From Bacteroidaceae bacterium (lineage in GTDB: Bacteria > Bacteroidota > Bacteroidia > Bacteroidales > Bacteroidaceae): a stretch of DNA of 64,000 nucleotides. The translations under genes were made by a program, and so were the position numbers. This document shows positions 7,855-17,300 of this stretch, one piece after another. A model generated the notes under the pieces. That model saw only the letters and a program-made list of their open reading frames with translations, searched no databases and was not told where the DNA came from. Where the stretch lies: NCBI GenBank assembly GCA_017524545.1, contig JAFXVN010000013.1, forward strand, positions 1 through 64,000. The letters are read 5' to 3'. The stretch's first letter is position 1; each line of letters begins with the position of its first letter.

Positions 7855-9475
7855 TGCCCTTGTACAGAGAATTAAGCAAGTTTTTGTCTGGTGCGAAGCC
7901 CTTTTCCGGCTGCCTGTTCGGAGTCGCGCCCTTTTGCCGGTTCTTGCTTATCATGCGAACAGCGGCAGGCACCTGACTTTTGTCCTCGACCAAGACAAAC
8001 AGCCCGTTTGTCGCTTTAGCAATTCTCTCCACGTCGCTAAAATCCTGGGAGTTCTTTGTCATTACGCTGCTGTCATTCAAGTTATAGCAGAGAGTGAGTT
8101 TCTTGCTCGAAAACGCCACCACGTCCACACGGATTCGGTATTTGAGAAGGATATTGGTCAGCGTTTTCTCGGACAGCCTGCTTGCATTGTCTGCGCCGTC
8201 GGTCAGCAACAGTATCGAATAAGGCGGACGTTTCGTGGTCAGTGCGCCTTCCTGCAATGCGCTTGCCAACACTGCGTCATATACGGCAGAGCCATCGTTC
8301 TCCTTTGATGGAGTGATATGCAGGATGTTCGACATTTCAGAATAAGACGGATAATGAGGCTTCCCAGCAAAGAAAGTCACCGAATTATGGAACCTTGAAT
8401 CGCCAGGAAGGAATTGTTCGATGAACTGATTCTCCAGCTCCATGAAAGATGCAGACAGGCTGTCCGGTTTTGCCAAAAGGCTGGACGAACGGTCGATGAC
8501 AATTCCCATGTCGTGTGTCCCTGGTGAAATTGTCTCTATGTCTGTATCTGTTGCAGGAAGTTGTCTGTTATCCACTTGTATGGTCACTGGGTTTGATGTA
8601 ACTACAGTGTCCTTATAGTTAACACGGCCTCCACCATTGAAAAATGCATCAAGCGGGTCTGAGGTATCCATTATCTCTTTTACGATGGAAAACTTCATAG
8701 GTTCCAGGACGACCTTTCCTGCCTGCATTGGAATGACAGCAAACTTCTTCCACAAGGCAGAGTACAGGGTGTCCCCTTTATATTCAACCCTTTGCATGGT
8801 CATTTGTCCTGGATGATCCTGTTTTTCCCAATATGCAGGCGCAGAGCTTGTTGCTATCTGGGACAGACAAGAGAGCCGGCTTATATTTCCACACTTCAGG
8901 TTGCAATACAATCGTATCTCGCATTCTGCGCTGTCTCCCAACGCTATGTGATTCTTATCGACAACCGCCTCAACAAAGAGCAACTCATCATCATTCTGTT
9001 TGAAAGCTTTCTCCGAAACAGCGAGCACTTTCGTGCCTTTTTTAACGACGCGGACATTGAAGCTGTCAGACTGAAACTTCTTCCCGGATGCCGTCTCTGC
9101 ACGCATCGGAGGCAAAGTGAAAATGCCCTCCTTGTTAAACACAAGCGTATAAGTAAAGGTCTGGCTATAGCTGACGCTTTTCACCCCATTTTTCATGGAG
9201 AATGAAGTACTCGTCGAAGTTGATGGCCCATGCACGATTTGATAGTCGGTACTTCCCTCATCAAAACTCCATAAGGGGGTAACTTTCTTCTCCAAAGAGT
9301 CTTTGGTGTTAAGAACATAGCTCAACCGAAACTTTTCGCCCACCTGTATAACAGAGTCGGCCTTGATGACTATCCGATCATACACCTTGTCATCCACGGT
9401 TTGAACCTTACTGCCAATGGCTGCTGTAGCCCAGAAGACAGCACAAGCAAAACATAATGTTTTCAAAGAGGTCAT
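7826..9475 (-). CDS. BatD-like protein with C-terminal VWA domain
   Basis: A 549-residue exported protein (signal to about residue 21). The N-terminal half has the repeated beta-sandwich look of BatD (aerotolerance) proteins: a protein beginning DKVYDRIVIKADSVIQVGEKF, then SFNVRVVKKG and further Ig-like strands. The C-terminal half is a von Willebrand A domain with an intact MIDAS start D328-x-S330-x-S332 (IDRSSS) and LLLTDGADNAS. In classical Bat operons BatD and the VWA proteins are separate genes next to a MoxR ATPase; here they are fused and no MoxR is nearby. The gene follows the small gene at 9491-9679 by 15 bases, and its 3' end overlaps folC. The binding partner is unknown. Confidence 0.75.
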   Translation of the reverse strand: MTSLKTLCFACAVFWATAAIGSKVQTVDDKVYDRIVIKADSVIQVGEKFRLSYVLNTKDSLEKKVTPLWSFDEGSTDYQIVHGPSTSTSTSFSMKNGVKSVSYSQTFTYTLVFNKEGIFTLPPMRAETASGKKFQSDSFNVRVVKKGTKVLAVSEKAFKQNDDELLFVEAVVDKNHIALGDSAECEIRLYCNLKCGNISRLSCLSQIATSSAPAYWEKQDHPGQMTMQRVEYKGDTLYSALWKKFAVIPMQAGKVVLEPMKFSIVKEIMDTSDPLDAFFNGGGRVNYKDTVVTSNPVTIQVDNRQLPATDTDIETISPGTHDMGIVIDRSSSLLAKPDSLSASFMELENQFIEQFLPGDSRFHNSVTFFAGKPHYPSYSEMSNILHITPSKENDGSAVYDAVLASALQEGALTTKRPPYSILLLTDGADNASRLSEKTLTNILLKYRIRVDVVAFSSKKLTLCYNLNDSSVMTKNSQDFSDVERIAKATNGLFVLVEDKSQVPAAVRMISKNRQKGATPNRQPEKGFAPDKNLLNSLYKGIISDAKTDF

Positions 9476-9490
9476 CCTACATATTTTATA

Positions 9491-9679
9491 TTATAATTCC
9501 CTTTCAAAGTATTGGACAACAGCCTCCTTTTGTTCCACGGACAGGGGAGGCTCCACACTATCCAAAGCAAGGCGCAAGACGCTGACAGCCTTGGCTTTTG
9601 TCTGCTGCTGCCCCATCCTGACACCGCTCCTATAAGGCGTAGAGGGAAGCAAAGCTCTATTGAAATTACCGTCGCTCAT
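9491..9679 (-). CDS. Small conserved-looking hypothetical protein (62 aa)
   Basis: 62 residues, starting MSDGNFNRALLPSTPYRSG and ending in a predicted amphipathic helix with EQKEAVVQYFEREL. No signal or membrane segment. It lies 15 bases upstream of the BatD/VWA gene on the same strand and is probably its operon partner. I do not recognise a named family. The ordered basic N-terminus and acidic helical C-terminus, together with the close spacing, argue that it is real. Confidence 0.6.
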   Translation of the reverse strand: MSDGNFNRALLPSTPYRSGVRMGQQQTKAKAVSVLRLALDSVEPPLSVEQKEAVVQYFEREL

Positions 9680-9699
9680 CTCTCATTTATTTTTGTTTC

Positions 9700-9872
9700 G
9701 GGAGTTATAAAATGAAGTTAAATAGGGAGTTAAGCACTTCGTGCTGGAAGTTAAGCCAGCAAGGCTGGCAGGACGATAGTATTGGATGCTGCTGTCACAT
9801 TTGGTGTTGTCCATTTTAACTTCCACGAGCGGAGCGAGTTAACTTCCACTTTTACTTCCATTTTTACTTCTG
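9700..9872. repeat. Composite AGTTAA/AACTTCC repeat region
   Basis: Intergenic DNA built of GGAGTTA / GGAAGTTAAG words on the left and TTAACTTCCAC / TTTTACTTCC words on the right, in inverted orientation. Small perfect hairpins sit between them: GCAC-TTC-GTGC (9734-9744) and GCCAGC-AAG-GCTGGC (9755-9769). Similar word mixtures occur at 47285-47400. No gene is seen here. Confidence 0.55.
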
Positions 9873-9881
9873 GAACTTCAG

Positions 9882-11147
9882 TCATTTCCTTCCCCAGCAT
9901 TTCTCCATTTGGGCACGAAGCTTGTCCTCGGCGGGGTTGCTTTGTGGTTGCCAGAAGCGCTGCCCTTGTAGTCCGTCGGGCAGATACTGCTGCTCCACGA
10001 AGTTGCCTTCATAGTCATGGGCATACTTATAGCCCTTGCTGTAACCGAGTTCCTTCATCAGGCCGGTGGGCGCGTTGCGGAGATGGAGGGGAACCGGTTG
10101 GTTGCCCGTCTCCTGAACTTTTTGCAGGGCATCGTTGATGGCCATATAAGCTGAATTGCTCTTGGGACTTGCTGCAAGATAGACGGTCGCCTCGGCAAGA
10201 GGGATGCGTCCCTCGGGCCAGCCGAGCTTCATCACCGCATCGAAGGCTGCATTCGCCAACAGAAGGGCGTTGGGATTGGCAAGTCCGATGTCCTCGCTTG
10301 CACTGATAACCAGCCTGCGGGCTATGAAAGCAGGGTCTTCCCCACCCTCTATCATGCGTGCCAGCCAATATATCGCGGCATCGGGGTCGCTGCCTCGGAT
10401 GCTCTTGATGAAGGCGGAGATGATGTCGTAGTGCATCTCGCCGTCCTTGTCGTAGGCCAAAGGATTCTGCTGCAGACGCTCAGACACGATGGCATCGGTT
10501 ATCTCTATGTCTCCCTCCTCGGAAGCCGACTCATAGACAAGCTCCAGAATGTTGAGCAACTTGCGGGCATCGCCTCCGCTGTAGCGCATCAAGGCACTTG
10601 TTTCCGTGAAGCGGAAAGAGCGTTTGCAGAGTTCCGCATCATGTTCAACAGCATATCGAGCAAGTTGCATCAAGTCGTTCTCTTCGAGTGGTTTAAGCGT
10701 ATAGACTTGGCAACGGGAAAGCAACGGGCGAATCACCTCGAACGAAGGGTTTTCCGTCGTTGCGCCGATAAGTGTGACAACACCCTGCTCCACGGCTCCG
10801 AGCAGTGAATCCTGCTGCGACTTCGAGAAGCGGTGTATCTCGTCGATGAAGAGGATGGGATTGTTCTGGTTGAAGAAACGTGTGGAACGTGCTTTCTCGA
10901 TGACATCGCGCACCTCTTTCACACCACTCGTCACGGCACTCAGCGTATAGAATGGCACGTCGAGCCGGCGGGCGATGATGCTTGCCAGCGTGGTCTTCCC
11001 CACCCCCGGAGGTCCCCAAAGGATGAAGCTGCTGACGTGACCGCTCTCTACCATACGGCGAATCACGGCACCCGGTCCCACCAAGTGCTGCTGCCCAATG
11101 TAATTGTCGAGCGTCAACGGACGCATTCTTTCTGCTAATGGCTGCAT
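9882..11147 (-). CDS. rarA: Replication-associated recombination protein A (AAA+ ATPase)
   Basis: A 421-residue RarA/MgsA family AAA+ ATPase acting at stalled replication forks in the cytoplasm. It has the N-terminal MRPLTLDNYIGQQHLVG motif, Walker A GPPGVGKTT, Walker B ILFIDEIHRFSKSQQD, sensor 1 IGATTENPSF, and the C-terminal tetramerisation domain with EDPAFIARRLVISASEDIGLANP. Length is normal. The -7 box at 11156-11163 puts the transcript start only a few bases from the ATG at 11147, so the mRNA is nearly leaderless, or translation starts at Met8 (11126). Confidence 0.97.
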   Translation of the reverse strand: MQPLAERMRPLTLDNYIGQQHLVGPGAVIRRMVESGHVSSFILWGPPGVGKTTLASIIARRLDVPFYTLSAVTSGVKEVRDVIEKARSTRFFNQNNPILFIDEIHRFSKSQQDSLLGAVEQGVVTLIGATTENPSFEVIRPLLSRCQVYTLKPLEENDLMQLARYAVEHDAELCKRSFRFTETSALMRYSGGDARKLLNILELVYESASEEGDIEITDAIVSERLQQNPLAYDKDGEMHYDIISAFIKSIRGSDPDAAIYWLARMIEGGEDPAFIARRLVISASEDIGLANPNALLLANAAFDAVMKLGWPEGRIPLAEATVYLAASPKSNSAYMAINDALQKVQETGNQPVPLHLRNAPTGLMKELGYSKGYKYAHDYEGNFVEQQYLPDGLQGQRFWQPQSNPAEDKLRAQMEKCWGRK

Positions 11148-11155
11148 AGCGGAGG

Positions 11156-11163
11156 CAAAGATA
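11156..11163 (-). promoter_or_regulatory. -7 box for rarA
   Basis: The minus strand reads TATCTTTG nine bases upstream of the ATG, implying a very short or absent 5' leader. Confidence 0.5.
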
Positions 11164-11258
11164 CGAAAAAAACGAAAAATGAAGAGTGAAAAGCAAAGAA
11201 AATGCTATTGTACTGATAAAATATGAATCGCTCATTATAAATTATGGATTAAAAGTCG

Positions 11259-11266
11259 TAACTTTG
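11259..11266 (+). promoter_or_regulatory. -7 box for the amylase gene
   Basis: TAACTTTG matches TAnnTTTG and lies 31 bases before the ATG at 11298. The -33 element is weak. Confidence 0.5.
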
Positions 11267-11297
11267 TCCCAAATAAAGCAATAACTAAACACGTATT

Positions 11298-13319
11298 ATG
11301 AAAAGATTCGCATTTCTTCTTTTGGCAATGACCTTGCATCTGGGCATATCGGCACAAGGATGGCCCAACAACTACGAGGGGGTCATGCTGCAAGGTTTCT
11401 ACTGGGATTCCTATTCCGAAACATCATGGGCAAAACTTGAGGCGCAGGCCGACGAGATTGCACCCTTTTTCAAACTAATTTGGGTGCCGCAGAGCGGATG
11501 GTGCAACAACGACTACACAATGGGCTACATGCCCGTCTATTATTTCAAGCAGAAGAGCGCCTTCGGCTCTGAATCCCAACTGAGGAGTATGATTGCCACC
11601 TATCGTAAGAAGGGGACAGGCTTCATCGCCGACGTGGTTCTCAACCACCGCAAGAATATCGGTGCCGACGGCTCTTGGCTTGACTTCCCCGCCGAGACAT
11701 ACAACGGAGTGACTTACCAAATGGTCCCGACCGACATCTGCGGGAACGACGACGGCGGGACAACAGCAAACTGGGCAAGCCAGAACGGTCTTGGACTCTC
11801 AATCAACGACGACACAGGCGACGACTGGTCAGGCTGCCGCGACCTCGACCACAAGAACCCACATGTGCAAGAATGCATCAAGGCCTATCTCCAGTTTTTG
11901 CTCGAGGACATCGGTTACGCAGGCTTTCGCTACGACATGGTCAAAGGCTTCTGGGCAAGCTTTGTAGGCGACTACAATATGGCGGTTAAGCCTAACTTCA
12001 GCGTGGGCGAATACTTCGACGGTTCCACAAAAATCAAGGAATGGATAAACTATACGAAAGGCTACTCTGCACAATATCCCACCAGTGCCGCCTTCGACTT
12101 CCAGTTCCGCTACCGTGTGCGCGATGCCATCAGCTCTCACAACTGGCGCAATCTGGGATGGGACGAGAAGCCCCTCATTGCCGAAGACTACTACAAGCAG
12201 TATGCCGTCACCTTCGTGGAGAACCACGACACGGAGAAGCGTGTCACGGGAGAAAGCCAGGACCCCATCTGGAGAGACACCCTTGCCGCAAACGCCTATC
12301 TGCTCGCCATGCCCGGCACACCCTGCGTCTTCTATACGCACTGGCGCGACAACAAGTATGCAATCAAGCAGATGATACTCGCCCGCCGCACCGCAGGCAT
12401 CATGAACACCTCCGGGTGTGAGGAGAAGTGGACCGACGACAACTACTATGCCAAGGTCAGCTACGGCAAGTATGCCAGCCTGCTGTGCGTCGTAGGCAAC
12501 AAGCCTGAATGGTACAACGCCAGCGGCGATTACAGGGAAATCCTCTCCGGCAAAGGCTACCGCTACCTTCTGCACCGCAGTGCCAACACAGTGTGGATAG
12601 ACGTGCCAGGCGGCACCTATGAAAAGCCCCTGAAGGTGAAGATGACCACCGTCAGCAACCTCTCGGGAGCCAAAATAGTCTATACCCTCGACGGCACAAC
12701 GCCAACCGCCGAAAGTCCCACCATCGCAAGCGGTGGAACGCTCAGCCTCGAGTCTTCATGCACGCTTAGGGCGGGCATCCTCTCTGGAGGCAAAGTCTAT
12801 GGTCTCCAGAAGCGCAAATACGAAGTCTTCGTACCCCACGACATCACAGTCTATGTCAGCTCCGACATTGCTTGGTCTGGCATGTACTTCTATGCCTGGG
12901 ACAACGCAGAAAAGAAAATGAGCGGCGAATGGCCCGGCAAACGTGCCACGAAATATGAGACCATCAACGGCAAGAGATGGTTCTACCAGACCTACCGTCT
13001 CACCTCGCCCGACCAGTACCTCAACCTCGTGGTAAGCACCACATCAGGCGACAAACAAACCATGAATATAATAGGCATTCGCTCAGACCGTTATATCTGC
13101 ATCACCGGAGAAAAAGATGAAGACAAGTACATCGTGGAAGACCAAACCGAAGACGTCGAGACAGGCATCAATTCTCCCTACAGCGACCAAGATGACAAGC
13201 TTCCGCTAAAAGATGCAAAAGGAGAAGCATACGACTTGAGCGGACGCAAAATTGCAGACAGCAAGCAGTCAAACCTTAAAGGCATTGTCATCAAAAATGG
13301 CAAAAAGATTGCATATTAG
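11298..13319 (+). CDS. Secreted alpha-amylase (GH13) with starch-binding module
   Basis: 673 residues with a signal peptide (cleavage after about SAQ, residue 20). The GH13 barrel has region I DVVLNH (112-117), nucleophile Asp213 in GFRYDMVKGF, acid/base Glu238 in VGEYFDG and the transition-state Asp311 in FVENHDTE. It hydrolyses alpha-1,4-glucans outside the cell or in the periplasm. Downstream is a chitobiase/FN3-like domain (VYTLDGTTPTAESP), then a CBM26-like starch-binding module (VYVSSDIAWSGMYFYAWD, GEWPG), and the tail YDLSGRKIAD...GIVIKNGKKIAY. The gene stands alone, with its own -7 box and a palindrome at 13359-13400. Confidence 0.93.
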   Translation: MKRFAFLLLAMTLHLGISAQGWPNNYEGVMLQGFYWDSYSETSWAKLEAQADEIAPFFKLIWVPQSGWCNNDYTMGYMPVYYFKQKSAFGSESQLRSMIATYRKKGTGFIADVVLNHRKNIGADGSWLDFPAETYNGVTYQMVPTDICGNDDGGTTANWASQNGLGLSINDDTGDDWSGCRDLDHKNPHVQECIKAYLQFLLEDIGYAGFRYDMVKGFWASFVGDYNMAVKPNFSVGEYFDGSTKIKEWINYTKGYSAQYPTSAAFDFQFRYRVRDAISSHNWRNLGWDEKPLIAEDYYKQYAVTFVENHDTEKRVTGESQDPIWRDTLAANAYLLAMPGTPCVFYTHWRDNKYAIKQMILARRTAGIMNTSGCEEKWTDDNYYAKVSYGKYASLLCVVGNKPEWYNASGDYREILSGKGYRYLLHRSANTVWIDVPGGTYEKPLKVKMTTVSNLSGAKIVYTLDGTTPTAESPTIASGGTLSLESSCTLRAGILSGGKVYGLQKRKYEVFVPHDITVYVSSDIAWSGMYFYAWDNAEKKMSGEWPGKRATKYETINGKRWFYQTYRLTSPDQYLNLVVSTTSGDKQTMNIIGIRSDRYICITGEKDEDKYIVEDQTEDVETGINSPYSDQDDKLPLKDAKGEAYDLSGRKIADSKQSNLKGIVIKNGKKIAY

Positions 13320-13358
13320 TCGCATTAGCCGATAAGACAAGGCGCGTCCCTGTCCCAA

Positions 13359-13400
13359 AAACGCCGCGTGTAGAGATACCCATCTCAGCACGCGGCGTTT
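13359..13400 (+). terminator. Strong hairpin after the amylase gene
   Basis: A perfect 12-bp inverted repeat: AAACGCCGCGTG (13359-13370) and CACGCGGCGTTT (13389-13400), with an 18-base loop, 40 bases after the stop codon. The stem ends in TTT but has no long T tract, so termination is likely rather than certain. Confidence 0.65.
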
Positions 13401-13553
13401 GCTGTTGTTGTATGTGGTGTTTCCGATACATTCACAATTGGATTCCAACTGCCTTTTTTGCAATGCAATGGCAGCATGAGCAGGCAATCATATATCATAA
13501 ATCCTCACAAATTGGCATTTTTTGTGTCTGACAGCAATTATTCCATGTTTTTT

Positions 13554-13585
13554 TTTGTACACAAAGATAAAAATTCTTAAATTTG
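13554..13585 (+). promoter_or_regulatory. Promoter of the tubulin-like operon
   Basis: TTTG (13554-13557) and TAAATTTG (13578-13585) are separated by exactly 20 bases, the Bacteroidetes -33/-7 arrangement. It is the only strong promoter seen before the gene run that ends at the terminator at 24915-24966. The remaining part of the 13401-13740 gap holds no gene except the small fragment at 13624. Confidence 0.7.
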
Positions 13586-13623
13586 CAAGGCATTAACTAA
13601 TAAACAAGCTAATAAACAAGCAA

Positions 13624-13698
13624 ATGGGCAACCTCGTTATCGGACTTGGTGGCACTGGCGGCCGCGTGCTGAGAAGCTTAAAAGACAAGGGATGTTGA
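13624..13698 (+). pseudogene. N-terminal fragment of a second tubulin-like gene (24 codons)
   Basis: ATG to TGA encodes MGNLVIGLGGTGGRVLRSLK and four more residues. This lines up with the start of the large tubulin-like protein downstream (MANHLFIGLGGTGGKVLREL), including the nucleotide-binding GLGGTGG loop. At DNA level the two share little beyond the loop, and the fragment is richer in G and C than the full gene, so it is not a recent duplication. It begins about 40 bases after the operon promoter. It may be the remnant of an earlier resident gene replaced by the present one, or a translated leader peptide. Confidence 0.65.
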
Positions 13699-13740
13699 CA
13701 ATATAATAAGCATGAAGCAAACGACTAATTGGACAGATCT

Positions 13741-14310
13741 ATGATATTCTTCTCATTCATATCAACTACCATCTCAAGCATCTTTTATGGTTTTCTCGCC
13801 ATAGTGGTGATAATGGCTGTGCTTTACGTTGTGCTTAGATCCATAGACAGGGGCATTGTCCAGACCCCAATCTTCTATATAACCGGGGTCGTACTTGCCA
13901 TTCTGCTTTTCATCCAGACAACGCTGATGTTTGGCGCGATGCAGGCAAAAGACATGGCAGATGCTGCACAGCAGTATGTGAGCGAAATGATAGAGGGCTA
14001 TCAGGGCATAGTGAATACCGATGAAAGCCAGAAGGTGATAGAGAACGTGACAGACGAGTTCCCCATCATCGGCAAGTTTGTTGACCTGACATCATTCAAC
14101 GGCCTTGACGTTTCTGATTTGCCCGCAGCCATCCACGCATCCATAGTAGATTATCTCAATTCCTACCTCTGGCGCCGCGTCTGGTGGATACTGGGAATCG
14201 TCATCGTGGCATGTGCGGTGGTGATGTTATTCAACGATAATAATGCTTCAACAAACAAATCTGTGGGTAAAGCTAAAACATCATCTCGCAAAAAATATGA
14301 TGACTTTTAG
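13741..14310 (+). CDS. Three-TM membrane protein of the tubulin-like operon
   Basis: 189 residues from ATG 13741 (a TTG at 13729 is in frame but less likely). Hydrophobic segments lie near residues 8-30, 38-60 and 145-165, with a polar helical stretch between the second and third (AQQYVSEMIEGYQGIVNTDE) that would face one side of the inner membrane. The C-terminus is basic (KSVGKAKTSSRKKY). No known family recognised. It sits between the promoter and the tubulin-like gene, so it is a candidate membrane anchor or receptor for that GTPase. Confidence 0.75.
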   Translation: MIFFSFISTTISSIFYGFLAIVVIMAVLYVVLRSIDRGIVQTPIFYITGVVLAILLFIQTTLMFGAMQAKDMADAAQQYVSEMIEGYQGIVNTDESQKVIENVTDEFPIIGKFVDLTSFNGLDVSDLPAAIHASIVDYLNSYLWRRVWWILGIVIVACAVVMLFNDNNASTNKSVGKAKTSSRKKYDDF

Positions 14311-14361
14311 GTCTTGTCTAAATCTAAAAAACATACATTATATTATTAAAAATTACTTATC

Positions 14362-17300
14362 ATGGCTAATCATTTATTTATTGGACTTGGTGGTACTGGA
14401 GGAAAGGTACTGCGTGAGTTGCGCAAACGCGTGTATGAGGAATTCCGATCCAATGAACCAGGGAACGGAATCTTCCTTGACTATGTATATGTAGATTCTT
14501 CCCCTGCTGATCTTGAAGACCGCACAGGTTGGAAAGTTTTGGGCAAGAGTGTACACCTTGGCACAGCACAAAAAGTGAATATTAATGGTATCAGTGCAAG
14601 TGTACTTGGCAATATTAATATGTACCCTGGACTCAAAGGATTCTTAAATCCCAATGATTTGCAGTTGATGCAAGAGGAAATGGGTGCATTGATTTCTGCT
14701 GGTATTGGTGGGCAACGTCGTCGCTTAGGACGTACTCTAATGGCTAACAACATTAGCGACACACATAATCCGAACAACTTCGAATCAATCGTTCGTGGAG
14801 CTGTCGGACGATTACAAAATGATAGTAACGACCAAGATGTTAACTTCCATATTTGTGCTGGTCTGGCAGGTGGAACTGGTTCTGGCTCTATTGTTGATGC
14901 TATTAGTCAGATTCGAACATGGTTCCCGTATCAGGAAGATACTCATGCATTTAAGATTCGATTGTTTCTCTATACCCCTGAGCGCACACTTGTCTCTGCA
15001 CGTCATGATGCAGGTTTCTATCAAGCAAACGGTTATGCAGCACTGATGGAGTTGAATGCATTGAGCATTGGAAAATATCATCCTACTGATGTCAAAGGCG
15101 AGAAAGACATCTTCACTGGTGAGGTACGTCGTTTGTTAGATCATCAAGAAGCATTTGAATCTGCTTATATCTATACAAACGTCAATGAGCAAGGAAAAGT
15201 CCTTGATCTTGGAGAAGGACTGCCTGCTGCAGTAGCTGATTTCATTTTCCAAACAACTGTTGCAAGTGCATTGGGTGACAGAATCAGTCAGTTTGACAAC
15301 ACAACCTCAGAGGCCAGCGGCGGTCAACTGAGCCGATTAGTAGGCTGTGAGAACGATGGAGCTGCACCAGAAAAAGACCAAGGAGGAAATAATGCCCATA
15401 GTCGGAAATTCCTTTCTTTTGGTATTAGTCGTATAGAATTCCCAGAAACCGAAATTCGCGAGTATATGACTTATACTTATGCTTTACAAGCTGCCCGCCA
15501 ATTGACATTTAACATGTGGCAAGAGGGCATTGGCTATGGTGAGCGTACGCTTGACGAAGTCGGAATTGGTTTTGCCGATGAAATCAAGGATAAGAAGAAC
15601 CGTGAAGGATTGATGCTTAGTAATAACTATCTTACTCTTTCCAAACCTATAACCGAAAGTCCTGCAACAAAGCGTTGGCGTATGTTTGAAGAAACATGGG
15701 AAAAACGTACCATGGCAGATGCCGAAGATGTCAGGACAACAATAGAACGAAAGAGTTGGTTGGGTGAATTTGGCAAACGCTGCGACGATTTCTTTAATTC
15801 ACAGTTCCGCCAGCATGGTGTAGTTCAATTCTTTAAAATTCAAGAACAAGAGCTACGTGGCTATGCCCGAACAATTAGACGTCATATTGAAAAGAAGCTG
15901 TTCGACGAGTGGGCAAGCGGAGCAAATGAATCCAAGAGTATCCTTGAGATCGAGAAATATGTTCGGTTACTTATTTCCGACTGTAACGAACGGATTGGAG
16001 CTTTTGAAACTCAACGAGCTCGAATGGAGGAAGAAATGACAGAAACCAGCGAAAAGATTCAAGCGATTATTGGGGAATGGGGTAAAATTAGTTGGCCAAA
16101 CCTTAATCCGTTTATTTCTCCCACTCAAATTTTCAACAACTATGTAAAAGAAAAGTGTGAGTATTGTTCGACAGCCACCCGTGCAGAATCTTATAAATAC
16201 GCCAAGGGATTGTTGCAAAACATCATAGTTGAATTAAACAACATGCTGGAAGGCATTCTTGCTTTCAAAGATGAGTTGAATGCAATCAACGAGGAAGTCA
16301 TGCGTCAAGCCGACAGCAAATGTCAGACTAACGAAGAGCAAAGTGACGCAGATATAAAAAAATATGATGCAGAAAATGTTAGAAAGATTGGTCGACAGTT
16401 TGTCAGTGACCACGAAAAGATGTCTTCAAATGCTGCCACAATTCGTGCTCGCATGGTGAAGAATCTTGGAGAAGACGGCGACCACACATTCGCCAACCTC
16501 TATGACAAGACGGATTATGATACAGCTGTTGGCATAATTCTGGAAACATGTCAGGAAAATGCTGTTCGCGCCATGCAAGATGCTGCTGAAGCTGATCCAT
16601 TGAACAAGATGGTAGGTGTTAACATTATGGAAAAGCTCAAGCAAGAACTTAACACAGAAGAGAAACTGGAGAAGTTTGTAAAATTAGTGACCAGTACCTC
16701 AAAAAGTTATGTCCAGTTTGATCCAAGAGAGACTGCAATGGTAATTCCTGGTAATACTGGTGCGATGATGCAAATGGTACAATTGGCATTACCTAAGACA
16801 GATGAGAGAACTAATGATTTCAAAGAAAAACTCATTCAGGCATTTGAGCATACTGTCCCAGGCTTTAGCAAGAAGGATGATGTTTCTGTAAACTATAAGG
16901 ACAACCAAATTGTTGTTATATCTGCAAACTCCGGTTTTCCACTCCGTTTCTTGGCCAATGTCAAGGTATGTAAGGAAAAATACGATGCTCTTGTCACACC
17001 TCAGAATGAAAAATGTTCACTCAACAGAATGGTTCTTCATACAGAAAGCTTCAAAGATGAATTACCTGAACTCTTTGAAGAAGGGGCAGAATCTAGAAAA
17101 CAAAAAATAGTTAAACCTTTAATGTTAGCATATACATTAGGAATTATCAAAGAACAACAAGATCCAACAACTGGTGCAAAATTTGATGCAATTCGTATTC
17201 CAGATGAGACCTTTGGCGACCAATGGAAACCGATGGGCAAAGGTTTTGTTGAGTCGTGGGCTGCTCTTGCACAAGATTTCAAGCTTGCCGAACTACTAAA

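Noticed and set aside
13729..13740. TTG start four codons upstream for the three-TM protein
   Set aside because: The ATG at 13741 directly precedes the hydrophobic N-terminus. The extra four residues add nothing recognisable.
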